Shown one piece after another: positions 1 through 8,132 of a stretch of DNA of 64,000 nt. Source of the DNA: Oscillospiraceae bacterium (GTDB taxonomy: Bacteria; Bacillota; Clostridia; UMGS1840); NCBI GenBank assembly GCA_015068645.1, contig SVKD01000009.1:38140-102139 (forward strand). Direction: 5' to 3'. The notes under the pieces are model-generated. The model had not been told where the DNA came from. It saw only the letters and a program-made list of their open reading frames with translations, and ran no database searches. A program made the translations under genes and the position numbers. The number at the start of each line of letters is the position of its first letter. Position 1 is the first letter of the stretch.

Positions 1-100
1 AGATTACTTCTCTGCCATTTGCACGGGTCAGAGAAATCAGTTCCGCACCCATGGTGGTGCAAACTGCTTTCATATCTTTGTATTGTAATTCATAATTCAT
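1..100 (-). CDS. Aldose 1-epimerase family protein, N-terminus only
   Basis: Only the first 33 codons lie in the window; the gene runs off the left edge. It starts at the ATG whose complement is at 98-100, with a GGAAAGGTGAG ribosome site just upstream. The peptide begins MNYELQYKDMKAVCTTMG and continues with a GAELISL and NGREVI pattern, which resembles the opening beta-strands of the aldose 1-epimerase (GalM-like) fold, where the consensus reads roughly GAEL.S...NG.E.IW. Such enzymes interconvert alpha and beta anomers of sugars in the cytoplasm. No catalytic residue is visible in this fragment, so the family call rests on the N-terminal pattern alone. Confidence 0.6.
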   Translation of the reverse strand, partial: MNYELQYKDMKAVCTTMGAELISLTRANGREVI

Positions 101-135
101 GATACAACTCACCTTTCCAAAATGATGTTGATTCT

Positions 136-164
136 ATTATACTACTCTTTTGTGAAAAGTTCAA
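136..164 (-). promoter_or_regulatory. Sigma-A promoter of the aldose 1-epimerase gene
   Basis: Read on the minus strand there is a TTGAAC -35 box (159-164), a 17-nt spacer and a TATAAT -10 box (136-141). It points into the gene that starts at position 100. Confidence 0.7.
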
Positions 165-186
165 GGATTTTTTCAAGTTATCACCA

Positions 187-203
187 ATGAAAAATTTTTT
201 CAT
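187..203. promoter_or_regulatory. AT-rich palindrome in the feoAB leader, candidate operator
   Basis: ATGAAAAA at 187-194 is followed by TTTTTTCAT at 195-203, a near-perfect inverted repeat just upstream of the feoA ribosome site. It overlaps a weak promoter-like match (TTATCA 178-183, 17 nt, CATAAG 201-206). An iron-responsive repressor (Fur or DtxR type) would be expected at this place, but the repeat does not match the classical Fur box. Its function is inferred. Confidence 0.3.
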
Positions 204-227
204 AAGATGAAAGAGGAGGAATGAACC

Positions 228-476
228 GTGCAAAACAAATATTTCTTATCAGAATTGTTGCCGGGACAACAGGCAACGGTTCAAAAATTACAATCACCTG
301 ACAGTATCAGCAGAAGACTGCAGGATTTGGGATTTATTCGCGGAAACACTGTAGAATGTGTGTTTTTTGCCTCCTCAGGAGACCCTATCGCATACCGTAT
401 CGGTGAAACGTTATTGGCATTACGAAAAAAAGATGCCAAAACCATTCTGATTACAAAAAGGAAGGCATCTTTATGA
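228..476 (+). CDS. feoA: FeoA, ferrous iron transport accessory protein
   Basis: This 82-residue cytoplasmic protein has the SH3-like FeoA fold, with the hallmark RRLQDLGFIRGNTVE segment around residues 29-43 and a closing IGETLLALRKKDA strand. FeoA partners the FeoB membrane GTPase in Fe(II) uptake under anoxic conditions. The start is GTG at 228, chosen because AGGAGGA (214-220) sits 7 nt upstream; an ATG at 221 is in another frame. The last codons overlap the feoB start by 4 nt (ATGA), which suggests translational coupling. Confidence 0.93.
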   Translation: MQNKYFLSELLPGQQATVQKLQSPDSISRRLQDLGFIRGNTVECVFFASSGDPIAYRIGETLLALRKKDAKTILITKRKASL

Positions 477-2326
477 AAAAAAATCAAAAACAGCCTGCCA
501 AAAAAACATACACCATTGGTCTGGCAGGCAATCCGAATGTGGGAAAAAGCACCGTGTTCAACGCTTTAACAGGTCTTCACCAGCACACCGGGAACTGGCC
601 CGGAAAAACCGTCTCCAATGCACGCGGAACTTATAAACATAACGGGAACGATTACCTTCTGGTAGATATTCCGGGCACCTATTCCTTAAAAGCAAATTCT
701 CAGGAAGAACAGGTGGCAAGTGATTTTATTTTATCAAAGCAATATGATGCTTTAGTGGTAGTTTGTGATGCAACTTCCCTGGAGAGAAATCTCAATCTGA
801 TACTGCAAATTCTGGAGATTACCAATCGCGTTGTACTTTGTGTAAATCTGATGGATGAAGCAAAAAGAAAGCAGATCAGCGTTCATTCGGAAGAATTATC
901 AAGATTACTGGGTGTCGCAGTTGTCACCACTTCCGCCAACCGGAAAGAAGGTATTTTGGAATTGACAAATGCCGTTTCCAAAGTGGCAAAGTCTTATGCT
1001 TGCACCGAAAACGACTCGGATGTTGCTACGAAAAAAAGTGCTGAAGAACTGGTGCAGCAAGCGAAAAAAATCGCTAAAAAAACAGTGATTTATCCAAAAG
1101 GTCGCGACAGAAAAAGAGAGGATAAACTAGATAAAATTCTTACAAACAAATGGACCGGAATCCCCGTGATGCTTTGCCTTCTGGCAGTTATTTTCTGGAT
1201 TACATTGGTGGGAGCAAACTATCCTTCCAAGCTGCTCAGTGCCGGATTTTATCATATGGAAGCATGGCTAAGAAGCATTGCCGGATGGCTCCACTGCCCT
1301 CCTCTTCTTTGTGATTTTTTATGTGGCGGAGTTTTTCGCACAGTTGGGCAAATTGTGTCCGTAATGCTTCCGCCTATGGCTATCTTCTTCATTTTATTTA
1401 CTTTATTGGAAGACTTAGGCTATCTTCCCAGAATTGCATTCAATTTAGACCACATTTTCCAAAAATGCAATGCCTGCGGCAAACAGGCACTGACGATGTG
1501 TATGGGCTTCGGCTGCAATGCAGTGGGCGTAACAGGAACCAGAATTATTGATACCAAGCGGGAACGTCTTTTAGCAATTCTTACAAATAGTTTGGTTCCC
1601 TGCAACGGGAAATTCCCGACACTTCTTGCAATAATTGCTGTATTTTTCTCCCAAAACAAACCATCCTACATAGGTGCACTCCTATTGACAGGACTGGTTC
1701 TTCTTGGAATTTTGATGACCTTTTTAGTATCTTTCATTCTTTCCAAAACACTGTTGCGCGGAAAACCGTCTTTCTTCATTTTAGAGTTGCCGCCCTATCG
1801 AAAGCCCTTGGTTTTAAAAATTGTGCTCCGCTCTCTGATTGACAGAACTCTGTTTGTTTTGGGACGTGCAGTGTCTGTGGCAATTCCGGCAGGTGCCATT
1901 CTTTGGCTCCTTTCAAACATTTCAGTAAACGAAGTTTCTTTATTGTACTATCTCGGAAACTGCCTAAATCCCATCGGATGGCTTTTAGGAATGGATGGTG
2001 TCATTCTAATTGGCTTTATGTTAGGTCTTCCTGCCAATGAAATTGTACTGCCAGTAATTCTGATGGCATATACCGGGTTAGGAAGCCTGACAGCTGTAGA
2101 AGACTTTTCTGCTTTGCGAGAAATCCTGATGCAAAACGGTTGGACGAATCTGACTGCCCTTTGCACCTTGTTGTTTTCGTTGTTTCACTGGCCTTGTGCA
2201 ACCACTTTGCTGACTGTCAAAAAAGAAACAGGAAGTATCAAATGGACAGTATTGACAGCGCTGATCCCCACAATCATCGGAGTTCTTCTTTGTATGACCG
2301 TTAAGCTTCTTGTTGAGTTACTATAA
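473..2326 (+). CDS. feoB: FeoB, Fe(II) transporter with N-terminal GTPase domain
   Basis: The 617-residue protein has an N-terminal G domain with G1 GNPNVGKST (residues 19-27), G3 DIPG and G4 NLMD, followed by a helical insert and a C-terminal multi-pass membrane domain. The two Gate-like segments are recognisable as PCNGKFPTL and GFGCNAVGVTGTR; both depart from the common PCSARLP and GCNVPA forms, as in a short clostridial FeoB branch. At 617 residues it is shorter than the E. coli protein (773). It imports ferrous iron across the cytoplasmic membrane. It overlaps feoA by 4 nt and ends just before a bidirectional terminator. Confidence 0.95.
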   Translation: MKKNQKQPAKKTYTIGLAGNPNVGKSTVFNALTGLHQHTGNWPGKTVSNARGTYKHNGNDYLLVDIPGTYSLKANSQEEQVASDFILSKQYDALVVVCDATSLERNLNLILQILEITNRVVLCVNLMDEAKRKQISVHSEELSRLLGVAVVTTSANRKEGILELTNAVSKVAKSYACTENDSDVATKKSAEELVQQAKKIAKKTVIYPKGRDRKREDKLDKILTNKWTGIPVMLCLLAVIFWITLVGANYPSKLLSAGFYHMEAWLRSIAGWLHCPPLLCDFLCGGVFRTVGQIVSVMLPPMAIFFILFTLLEDLGYLPRIAFNLDHIFQKCNACGKQALTMCMGFGCNAVGVTGTRIIDTKRERLLAILTNSLVPCNGKFPTLLAIIAVFFSQNKPSYIGALLLTGLVLLGILMTFLVSFILSKTLLRGKPSFFILELPPYRKPLVLKIVLRSLIDRTLFVLGRAVSVAIPAGAILWLLSNISVNEVSLLYYLGNCLNPIGWLLGMDGVILIGFMLGLPANEIVLPVILMAYTGLGSLTAVEDFSALREILMQNGWTNLTALCTLLFSLFHWPCATTLLTVKKETGSIKWTVLTALIPTIIGVLLCMTVKLLVELL

Positions 2327-2332
2327 AACAAA

Positions 2333-2362
2333 AAAAGAACGGAATTGAAATTCCGTTCTTTT
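2333..2362. terminator. Bidirectional intrinsic terminator between feoB and the DUF1846 gene
   Basis: A 13-bp stem (AAAAGAACGGAAT at 2333-2345 and its complement at 2350-2362) with a TGAA loop is flanked by A-runs and T-runs on both sides. It serves the convergent feoAB and DUF1846 genes. Confidence 0.85.
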
Positions 2363-2367
2363 TATCT

Positions 2368-3837
2368 TTATTTATGATATACTGCCTCACTGGTCAAATG
2401 AATCCCCAATTTTTTAAACACATTTTCATCTACCTGAGAAAGAAGCACCGTAGAATGTGCCTCTGCTCCTTTTAAGGCACTAAGTCCATCCAGCATGTCC
2501 TTTGCGATGGGATCATTTGCAGCACAGATAGAAAGCGCAATCAATGTTTCATCGGTGTGAAGTCTGGGGTTTTTACTACCAAAATGGTTGGTTTTAAGCC
2601 CCTGCAAAGGCTCTATAACATCGGGAGAAATCACATGAATTTCTTCGGATAATCCTCTAACAGCCTTTAAAGCGTTTAACAGTGCAGCACTGGAAGCACC
2701 AAGCAGCGCCGAAGTTTTTCCGGTAACCAATTTTCCGTTGGGAAGCTCGATGGCACACGCAGGAAGTTCTGTTGCTTCCGCTTTATCTTTCGCCGCCTGC
2801 ACAACTCCGCGGTCTTCAGGCGTAACCTCTGCCTGCTTCATAATCAGCTGCATTTTGCAAACAACATCATCATCCACTTTACCGTTGGTTTTATCTTTTA
2901 ACACCTGATAATAACGACGCACAATTTCATCCTTACAGGCACGGCAAACCACATCATCGTCAATAATGCAATTACCTGCCATATTAACCCCCATATCGGT
3001 GGGAGATTTATAAGGACTTTCCCCTAAGATTTTTTCGAACATGGCGTTCAACACGGGGAAGACTTCGATATCACGATTATAGTTTACGGTGGTTTCCCCA
3101 TATGCTTCCAGATGGAACGGGTCAATCATATTGACGTCATTTAAATCCACCGTGGCAGCTTCATACGCTAAGTTCACATGATGTTTTAAAGGAAGATTCC
3201 ATACCGGGAAGGTTTCAAATTTTGCATAACCTGCTTTTACCCCACGCTTGTTTTCGTGATACAGCTGAGAAAGGCAAGTTGCCATTTTTCCACTGCCGGG
3301 ACCGGGTGCAGTAACCACAACGATGGGGCGAGTGGTTTCAATAAATTCATTTTTTCCAAATCCCATATCGCTCACGATATATTCCACATTGGAAGGATAC
3401 CCCAAAATAGGATAATGCAGAAATACTTTAATTCCCATATTTTCCAATCGTTTTTTAAAGATATCCACCGCTTCCTGACCGCTGTATTGGGTAATGACTA
3501 CGCTACCCACCAACAGATCTAAGTCCTGGAAAGCTTTAATTAAGCGAATAGTATCTAAATCATAAGTGATATTATAATCACTTCTCACCTTATTTTTTAC
3601 AATATCGATGGCACTGATTGCAATCACAATTTCAAGCTTTTCTCGAAGATGTAAAAGCATCTTGATTTTGGTATCCGGCTCAAAACCGGGCAATACTCTG
3701 GAGGCATGATAATCATCAAACAGTTTTCCGCCAAGCTCTAAATACAGCTTGTCTCCAAATTTTTTTACACGTTCACCAATAAATTTGGATTGCATTCGGA
3801 TATATTTTTCATTATCAAATCCAATTTTTCTGTTCAT
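2368..3837 (-). CDS. DUF1846 (UPF0371) family protein
   Basis: This 489-residue protein matches the DUF1846/UPF0371 family throughout (family length about 490-500). It opens with MNRKIGFDNEKYIRMQS and contains a P-loop-like APGPGSGKMATCLSQLY segment near residues 177-193, plus a FHLEAYGETTVNYNRD stretch. Proteins of this family are conserved in anaerobic Firmicutes; I know of no firmly established function, though a nucleotide-binding role is suggested by the glycine-rich loop. The ATG at 3835-3837 follows AAAGGAGG in the complement. It is transcribed alone, with its own promoter and terminator. Confidence 0.85.
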   Translation of the reverse strand: MNRKIGFDNEKYIRMQSKFIGERVKKFGDKLYLELGGKLFDDYHASRVLPGFEPDTKIKMLLHLREKLEIVIAISAIDIVKNKVRSDYNITYDLDTIRLIKAFQDLDLLVGSVVITQYSGQEAVDIFKKRLENMGIKVFLHYPILGYPSNVEYIVSDMGFGKNEFIETTRPIVVVTAPGPGSGKMATCLSQLYHENKRGVKAGYAKFETFPVWNLPLKHHVNLAYEAATVDLNDVNMIDPFHLEAYGETTVNYNRDIEVFPVLNAMFEKILGESPYKSPTDMGVNMAGNCIIDDDVVCRACKDEIVRRYYQVLKDKTNGKVDDDVVCKMQLIMKQAEVTPEDRGVVQAAKDKAEATELPACAIELPNGKLVTGKTSALLGASSAALLNALKAVRGLSEEIHVISPDVIEPLQGLKTNHFGSKNPRLHTDETLIALSICAANDPIAKDMLDGLSALKGAEAHSTVLLSQVDENVFKKLGIHLTSEAVYHK

Positions 3838-3872
3838 ACGATAGCCTCCTTTCTAAAAATCACAACATATGT

Positions 3873-3901
3873 ATTATACTATAACTTCCTCTTAAATGCA
3901 A
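3873..3901 (-). promoter_or_regulatory. Sigma-A promoter of the DUF1846 gene
   Basis: On the minus strand TTGCAT (3896-3901), a 17-nt spacer and TATAAT (3873-3878) lie about 40 nt upstream of the start codon. Confidence 0.65.
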
Positions 3902-3946
3902 GTAAAAAACCAAAGTTTTTATAATTTTTATAGGAATTTTTTCACA

Positions 3947-3977
3947 AAAAAAAGGCAGATATCCATCTGCCTTTTTT
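3947..3977 (-). terminator. Intrinsic terminator of the antiporter gene
   Basis: AGGCAGAT at 3953-3960 pairs with ATCTGCCT at 3965-3972. Read on the minus strand it is followed by a long T-run, directly after the antiporter stop codon. Confidence 0.8.
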
Positions 3978-3981
3978 AAAT

Positions 3982-5292
3982 TTATCTGGCTTGTTTTAAT
4001 TTTTTACTTTCGTTTAACTTGTGTTGACGACGATTCTTCACTTCGTCAGACATCGGTTTGATGTCACCCGCACGACGCAATGCTTCTCTGGTCATAACAG
4101 GGCCAAACACTTCGTAAATCAGAACTGCAAACAAGGTGATGTTTCTAACTAAGTTTCCCGCAGCTCCAAAAGCAGGTTCTGCCGCTACAATAGCACACAT
4201 ACCCAGCGCAACCCCCGCCTGAGGAAATAAGGTAATTCCCAAGTATTTCTGAATTTCGGTGGAACATTTGGTTGCTTTTGCACTGATAAAAGTTCCGTAA
4301 TATTTACCTAAACAACGAGACACAATGTATACCAACCCAATTACCACAATTGCCCAATCGGCAAACACATTAAGCTCTAATTCTGCACCACTGATGACAA
4401 AAAACAATGCGAACAGTGGAGATGTCCATTTGTCTGATTTTTCCATTAAATCGTGAGATAAGGGACAAATATTGCAGAACACGGTACCCATCATCATACA
4501 TACCAGTAAGGGCGAAAAGGTGATATGTAACTCTCCAACAGGAATTTCCAACATAGAAAGTGCCACGGTTAAAAATACAAAAGTGATGGTCATATTCAGA
4601 CGGTTGGTATTGGAATTGAACATTTTTTCAAGCTGAGTAAGAATCCATCCCATCACAGCACCTAAGGCTAAAGAACAAATAATTTCCAACAAAGGTTGAA
4701 TGATAATTGCAATAAAATCAGGCTGGCCAACCATCATACTTTTTGCAATTCCGAAAGAAACCGCAAATACAATCAAACCAACCGCATCATCTAATGCAAC
4801 GATAGGTAACAATAAATTGGTTAAAGGCCCTTTTGCCTTATACTGACGAACAACCATCAAGGTTGCAGCAGGAGCGGTTGCGGTTGCAATTGCTCCTAAG
4901 GTGATTGCCTGAGAAACAGATAATTTATCGGGCATCATCAGGTGAACACCAAACAATGCTAAATCTACAAGTAATGCAGCTACCAACGCCTGCACAATTC
5001 CGATTACAAGAGCTTGCTTTCCTGTTTGCTTTAATTCATTGACACGAAATTCATTTCCGATGGAAAATGCAATAAAGCCCAGTGCAACTTTTGAAACCAA
5101 TCCTAATGCTTCCACCGCTTCATGACTGGAAAAGCCAAATCCTTCAATACCAAGCTGCCCAATGCAATAAGGTCCGATTAAAACTCCTGCAATTAAATAT
5201 GCAGTAACAGAAGGCAATTTAAGCGGTTTGAAAGCTCTGGTCATTAAAAGCCCTGCTAAAAGTGCAACGGAAACAGATAATAAAATACCCAT
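3982..5292 (-). CDS. Cation/proton antiporter (CPA2-like Na+/H+ exchanger fold)
   Basis: The 436-residue protein is almost wholly hydrophobic, with about 12 predicted membrane segments. It opens with a segment ending PSVTAYLIAGVLIGP, the typical first half of Na+/H+ exchanger domains, and carries the paired acidic residues ALDDAVGLIVFAV (Asp168-Asp169) expected at the ion-binding site of electrogenic CPA exchangers. There is no C-terminal TrkA-N domain, only a short basic tail. It probably exchanges Na+ or K+ for protons across the cytoplasmic membrane; the ion cannot be told from sequence. It is a single-gene unit. Confidence 0.85.
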   Translation of the reverse strand: MGILLSVSVALLAGLLMTRAFKPLKLPSVTAYLIAGVLIGPYCIGQLGIEGFGFSSHEAVEALGLVSKVALGFIAFSIGNEFRVNELKQTGKQALVIGIVQALVAALLVDLALFGVHLMMPDKLSVSQAITLGAIATATAPAATLMVVRQYKAKGPLTNLLLPIVALDDAVGLIVFAVSFGIAKSMMVGQPDFIAIIIQPLLEIICSLALGAVMGWILTQLEKMFNSNTNRLNMTITFVFLTVALSMLEIPVGELHITFSPLLVCMMMGTVFCNICPLSHDLMEKSDKWTSPLFALFFVISGAELELNVFADWAIVVIGLVYIVSRCLGKYYGTFISAKATKCSTEIQKYLGITLFPQAGVALGMCAIVAAEPAFGAAGNLVRNITLFAVLIYEVFGPVMTREALRRAGDIKPMSDEVKNRRQHKLNESKKLKQAR

Positions 5293-5338
5293 GTTAAAAA
5301 ACTTCCTTTCACCTGTTTACAAAAAGATTTTCTCATAG

Positions 5339-5366
5339 AAAAGCGACTTGCCTCGGGCAAGTCGCT
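5339..5366 (-). terminator. Terminator downstream of tRNA-Gln
   Basis: GCGACTTGCC (5343-5352) and GGCAAGTCGC (5356-5365) form a perfect 10-bp stem with a 3-nt loop. On the minus strand the stem is followed by TTTTC, right after the tRNA. Confidence 0.75.
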
Positions 5367-5373
5367 CTTTCGC

Positions 5374-5447
5374 TGGCAGCGGGAGAAGGATTCGAACCCT
5401 CACAAACAGAGTCAGAGTCTGTCGTGCTACCCTTACACAATCCCGCT
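5374..5447 (-). tRNA. tRNA-Gln, anticodon CTG
   Basis: The minus strand folds into a standard 74-nt tRNA: acceptor AGCGGGA/TCCCGCT, short D arm GTG/CAC, anticodon stem ACAGA/TCTGT with loop CTCTGAC (anticodon CTG, reading CAG), 4-nt variable loop, T stem GAGGG/CCTTC with TTCGAAT loop, discriminator G and a genomically encoded CCA. It sits alone in the 311-nt gap between the antiporter gene and the methionine synthase pair, flanked by terminators; the rest of that gap is AT-rich without other visible features. Confidence 0.95.
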
Positions 5448-5548
5448 ATATATTTAACTTTCTGAACCTTTGCTATTATATCACCCTAAAATCAAATTGT
5501 CAACCTTTTTTTTGAAATTTTTTAAAATTTTTTCATTTTCAGGAAAAA

Positions 5549-5586
5549 ACAAAAAAATCCCATCTCCAAATAATGAAAACGGGATT
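5549..5586 (-). terminator. Terminator of the split methionine synthase operon
   Basis: AATCCC (5556-5561) pairs with GGGATT (5581-5586) across a 19-nt loop. On the minus strand the stem is followed by TTTTTTTG, shortly after the stop of the methyl-THF domain gene. Confidence 0.65.
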
Positions 5587-5603
5587 CTTTTTTTCTGCAA
5601 TTT

Positions 5604-6398
5604 TTATTCTTCCGTACCACGGATTTCATCAATATAATCCATACAATACTCATCCTTGCCCAATAACGCATTGATGGCACGATAACTTTTTCTCATAGCA
5701 TCGGGAGCAGGATCCATAATAGCACTGTCTAACCCCTGATACATTGCCATCGCCAAAAACGCAGTGTTTAACACCATTCGCTTCGGCAAACCAAAAGAAA
5801 TATTGGAAAATCCACCGGTGGTTTTTACATTGGGATATGTTTCTTTTAAAAGACGCAAGGTTTCTAAGCAAAGTGCGGCATTATTGTCCCCTACCGCCAA
5901 AGCTTCTACCAACACATCGATGAAAATTCGTTCTTCTCCGATTCCGTTTGCCGCAAATTTCTCAATAATCTCTCCGGCATAGCGAACACGTTCTTCCGCT
6001 GTGTGAGGAATCCCAGCTTTGGGAATTGGTAATCCCACCACCATCATATCAGGATGGCTTTTGAATAAGTCCATCAGTTCATCAATACGCTCGGAAACGG
6101 TTACAGAATTGATAATGATGTTGCTGCCTTCTGCCGCTTCCACCGCCTTATGCACCACACTCACATTGGGAGTATCAATCATAATTCCCAGTTTGGAGTT
6201 CTTTTTTACCAAATCAATGGCATAAAGCATAGCATCCAGCTCCCCGTCCTGCAACACGGCGGTATTGATGTCAATATAAGTTGCTCCTGCGCTCTCCTGC
6301 TTTTTAATGAGTTCAATCAATGCATCATCGTCCTTCTTTTGGAAAAATTCCAACACAGATGGAATGGAGCTGTTTAATTTTTCAGAAATAATTAACAT
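5604..6398 (-). CDS. Methyltetrahydrofolate-binding (pterin-binding) protein, split methionine synthase subunit
   Basis: The 264-residue protein is a single pterin-binding TIM barrel of the dihydropteroate synthase/MeTr family: it starts MLIISEKLNSS, has AGATYIDINTA (the D.N pterin motif), and ends with GGFSNISFGLP and a typical LNTAFLAMA helix. In cobalamin-dependent methionine synthase this domain passes a methyl group from 5-methyl-THF to the corrinoid; AcsE of acetogens is a related stand-alone form. It starts 6 nt after the stop of the homocysteine methyltransferase/MTHFR gene, which argues for the methionine role. No corrinoid-binding domain is present here or nearby. Confidence 0.82.
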   Translation of the reverse strand: MLIISEKLNSSIPSVLEFFQKKDDDALIELIKKQESAGATYIDINTAVLQDGELDAMLYAIDLVKKNSKLGIMIDTPNVSVVHKAVEAAEGSNIIINSVTVSERIDELMDLFKSHPDMMVVGLPIPKAGIPHTAEERVRYAGEIIEKFAANGIGEERIFIDVLVEALAVGDNNAALCLETLRLLKETYPNVKTTGGFSNISFGLPKRMVLNTAFLAMAMYQGLDSAIMDPAPDAMRKSYRAINALLGKDEYCMDYIDEIRGTEE

Positions 6399-6404
6399 TT
6401 TTTA

Positions 6405-8114
6405 CTAACCTTCTTTCAACGCTTTAATTTTGGCAAGCAACGATGCCACCAATTCGATTTTTCGAAGAGGCGTCATAATATAGAATCCATCGGCACAATC
6501 GTAAATGCGATGTATCATATTCATACTATATGCAACTGATGCCTGAATTACTTCGTCAGGCGACAGTTCTTTCAACTGTTCAATAAAGTCAGTCGGAATT
6601 TCAATGCCCGATACCTCATTATTTAAGAACATTGCATTTTTCCAGCCGGCAATCGGTAAAATACCTGCCAGTATATAACAATCCAAATCCTCTTTGGCAC
6701 GGCGATAATTTTCGGCTGCCTGCTTTGAAAAGATCGGTTGTGTCAAAAGCACTTTGGCTCCCGATGCAATTTTGGTTTTGGCACGGGAAAGCTCCTTCTC
6801 AAAATGAAGGGCATTCACATTGAGCGCTCCACAAACCGTATAAGGATTCTCGGGAAAAATTTCCTGATTTAAGTTGGAAATCAGATTCATCAATGTGTAG
6901 GAATTAAACTGGAAAACACCACCGTCACTACGGGAAATAGGGTCCCCTGTGACTACCAACACATTATTTAGCTGCTCAATATTGGCGCCAATTAGGGCGC
7001 TTCTCATCGCAATATAGTTTTTATCACGACAGGAAAGATGTGGAAGCACCTCAATTTCCACCTCACGCTTGATTTTGGCCGAAAGCATCAAACTGTCTGC
7101 ACGGGTACGCGCTAAAGGGGAATCTGCCACCGTGATCAGATGGGCACCTGAATGCTTCATTTGTCGGGAAGCTTCCATCAGGAAAGAAACATCTGTGTCT
7201 ACCGGCGGATCGATTTCCACGGCAAGCACCTTTTCCCCGCTTGCAAACAATTCTAAAAGGCGATTCTTTTGTATCGATTTTTCAGTCTGCTCCGAAACAG
7301 TTACTGCTTCTGCCTCGGGAATTGTTCCCTCAATAACGGCTTTCAAATGGTTGGGTGTAGTACCGCAACAACCACCAAGCACAAAAACACCCAAAGAAGC
7401 GATAGCAAGCAGTTTTTCGCTATAATAAGAAATATTATTGGAATAGACGGTTCTGCCATTTAGTGCCTGGGGATATCCTGCATTGGGCATCGCAGAAAAA
7501 GAGGGATACTCCGAAAGATCAAGCCGGCTGATCAACCGATATAAATGGGCGGGTCCGCACTGACAATTTAATCCCACGATATCTGCATCTGCCGCCGCCA
7601 GTTTTAATAAACTCTTGTAAAAGTATCCTTTTTTGGTGTAACCATCCTGGGAAACACTAAAGGATACCAAAACAGTAGCAGAGGGTTCTTTTTCTCTCAG
7701 ATAAGCAATCACACGACTTAAAGAACCATACTCTTGAAAGGTTTCAAACAAAAAATTCTTAGCACCGAGAGAAAGGAATACATCCACGTTTCGTTTGTAT
7801 TCTGCTTCACTCTGTTCCCCATCAATATAACCGATATCACAAAACACCTGCACATTGGTATCTTCAACAGCCCGGCAGGCAATCTGATAGCCTTTTGTTA
7901 ACAGTTCCACAATCGTTTTTTCATCCGTTAACGAAAGATTCACTCCAAAGGTGTTTGTTTTAATAGCATTTACACCCACACCAACATAAGCCCTGTGAAT
8001 TTCGGCTACACGCTCAGGAGCAGTAAGGTTAGCCAATTCGCAAGGCTCATCGGTATGAAAAATTTCGGAATAATAGGTGCCAAAGGCTCCATCAAAATAA
8101 AAGGGGGGTTTCAC
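6405..8114 (-). CDS. Bifunctional homocysteine S-methyltransferase / 5,10-methylene-THF reductase
   Basis: The 569-residue protein has two complete domains. Residues 1 to about 285 are a homocysteine-binding barrel with the zinc ligands GLNCQCGP (181-188) and GGCCGT (247-252). Residues about 290 to 565 are an MTHFR-type flavin barrel with AVEIDPP, VVTGDP and LLTQPIFS. It should make methyl-THF and activate homocysteine, with the methyl transfer completed by the downstream pterin-binding protein and a corrinoid protein encoded elsewhere. It is the first gene of the pair and follows ftsK on the same strand with an 18-nt gap, so it may be read through from there. Confidence 0.92.
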   Translation of the reverse strand: MKPPFYFDGAFGTYYSEIFHTDEPCELANLTAPERVAEIHRAYVGVGVNAIKTNTFGVNLSLTDEKTIVELLTKGYQIACRAVEDTNVQVFCDIGYIDGEQSEAEYKRNVDVFLSLGAKNFLFETFQEYGSLSRVIAYLREKEPSATVLVSFSVSQDGYTKKGYFYKSLLKLAAADADIVGLNCQCGPAHLYRLISRLDLSEYPSFSAMPNAGYPQALNGRTVYSNNISYYSEKLLAIASLGVFVLGGCCGTTPNHLKAVIEGTIPEAEAVTVSEQTEKSIQKNRLLELFASGEKVLAVEIDPPVDTDVSFLMEASRQMKHSGAHLITVADSPLARTRADSLMLSAKIKREVEIEVLPHLSCRDKNYIAMRSALIGANIEQLNNVLVVTGDPISRSDGGVFQFNSYTLMNLISNLNQEIFPENPYTVCGALNVNALHFEKELSRAKTKIASGAKVLLTQPIFSKQAAENYRRAKEDLDCYILAGILPIAGWKNAMFLNNEVSGIEIPTDFIEQLKELSPDEVIQASVAYSMNMIHRIYDCADGFYIMTPLRKIELVASLLAKIKALKEG

Positions 8115-8132
8115 AATCGTTCCTTTCGGGAA

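Noticed and set aside
120..227. Riboswitch in the feoAB leader
   Set aside because: The gap is short and AT-rich; apart from one small palindrome there is no multi-helix structure.
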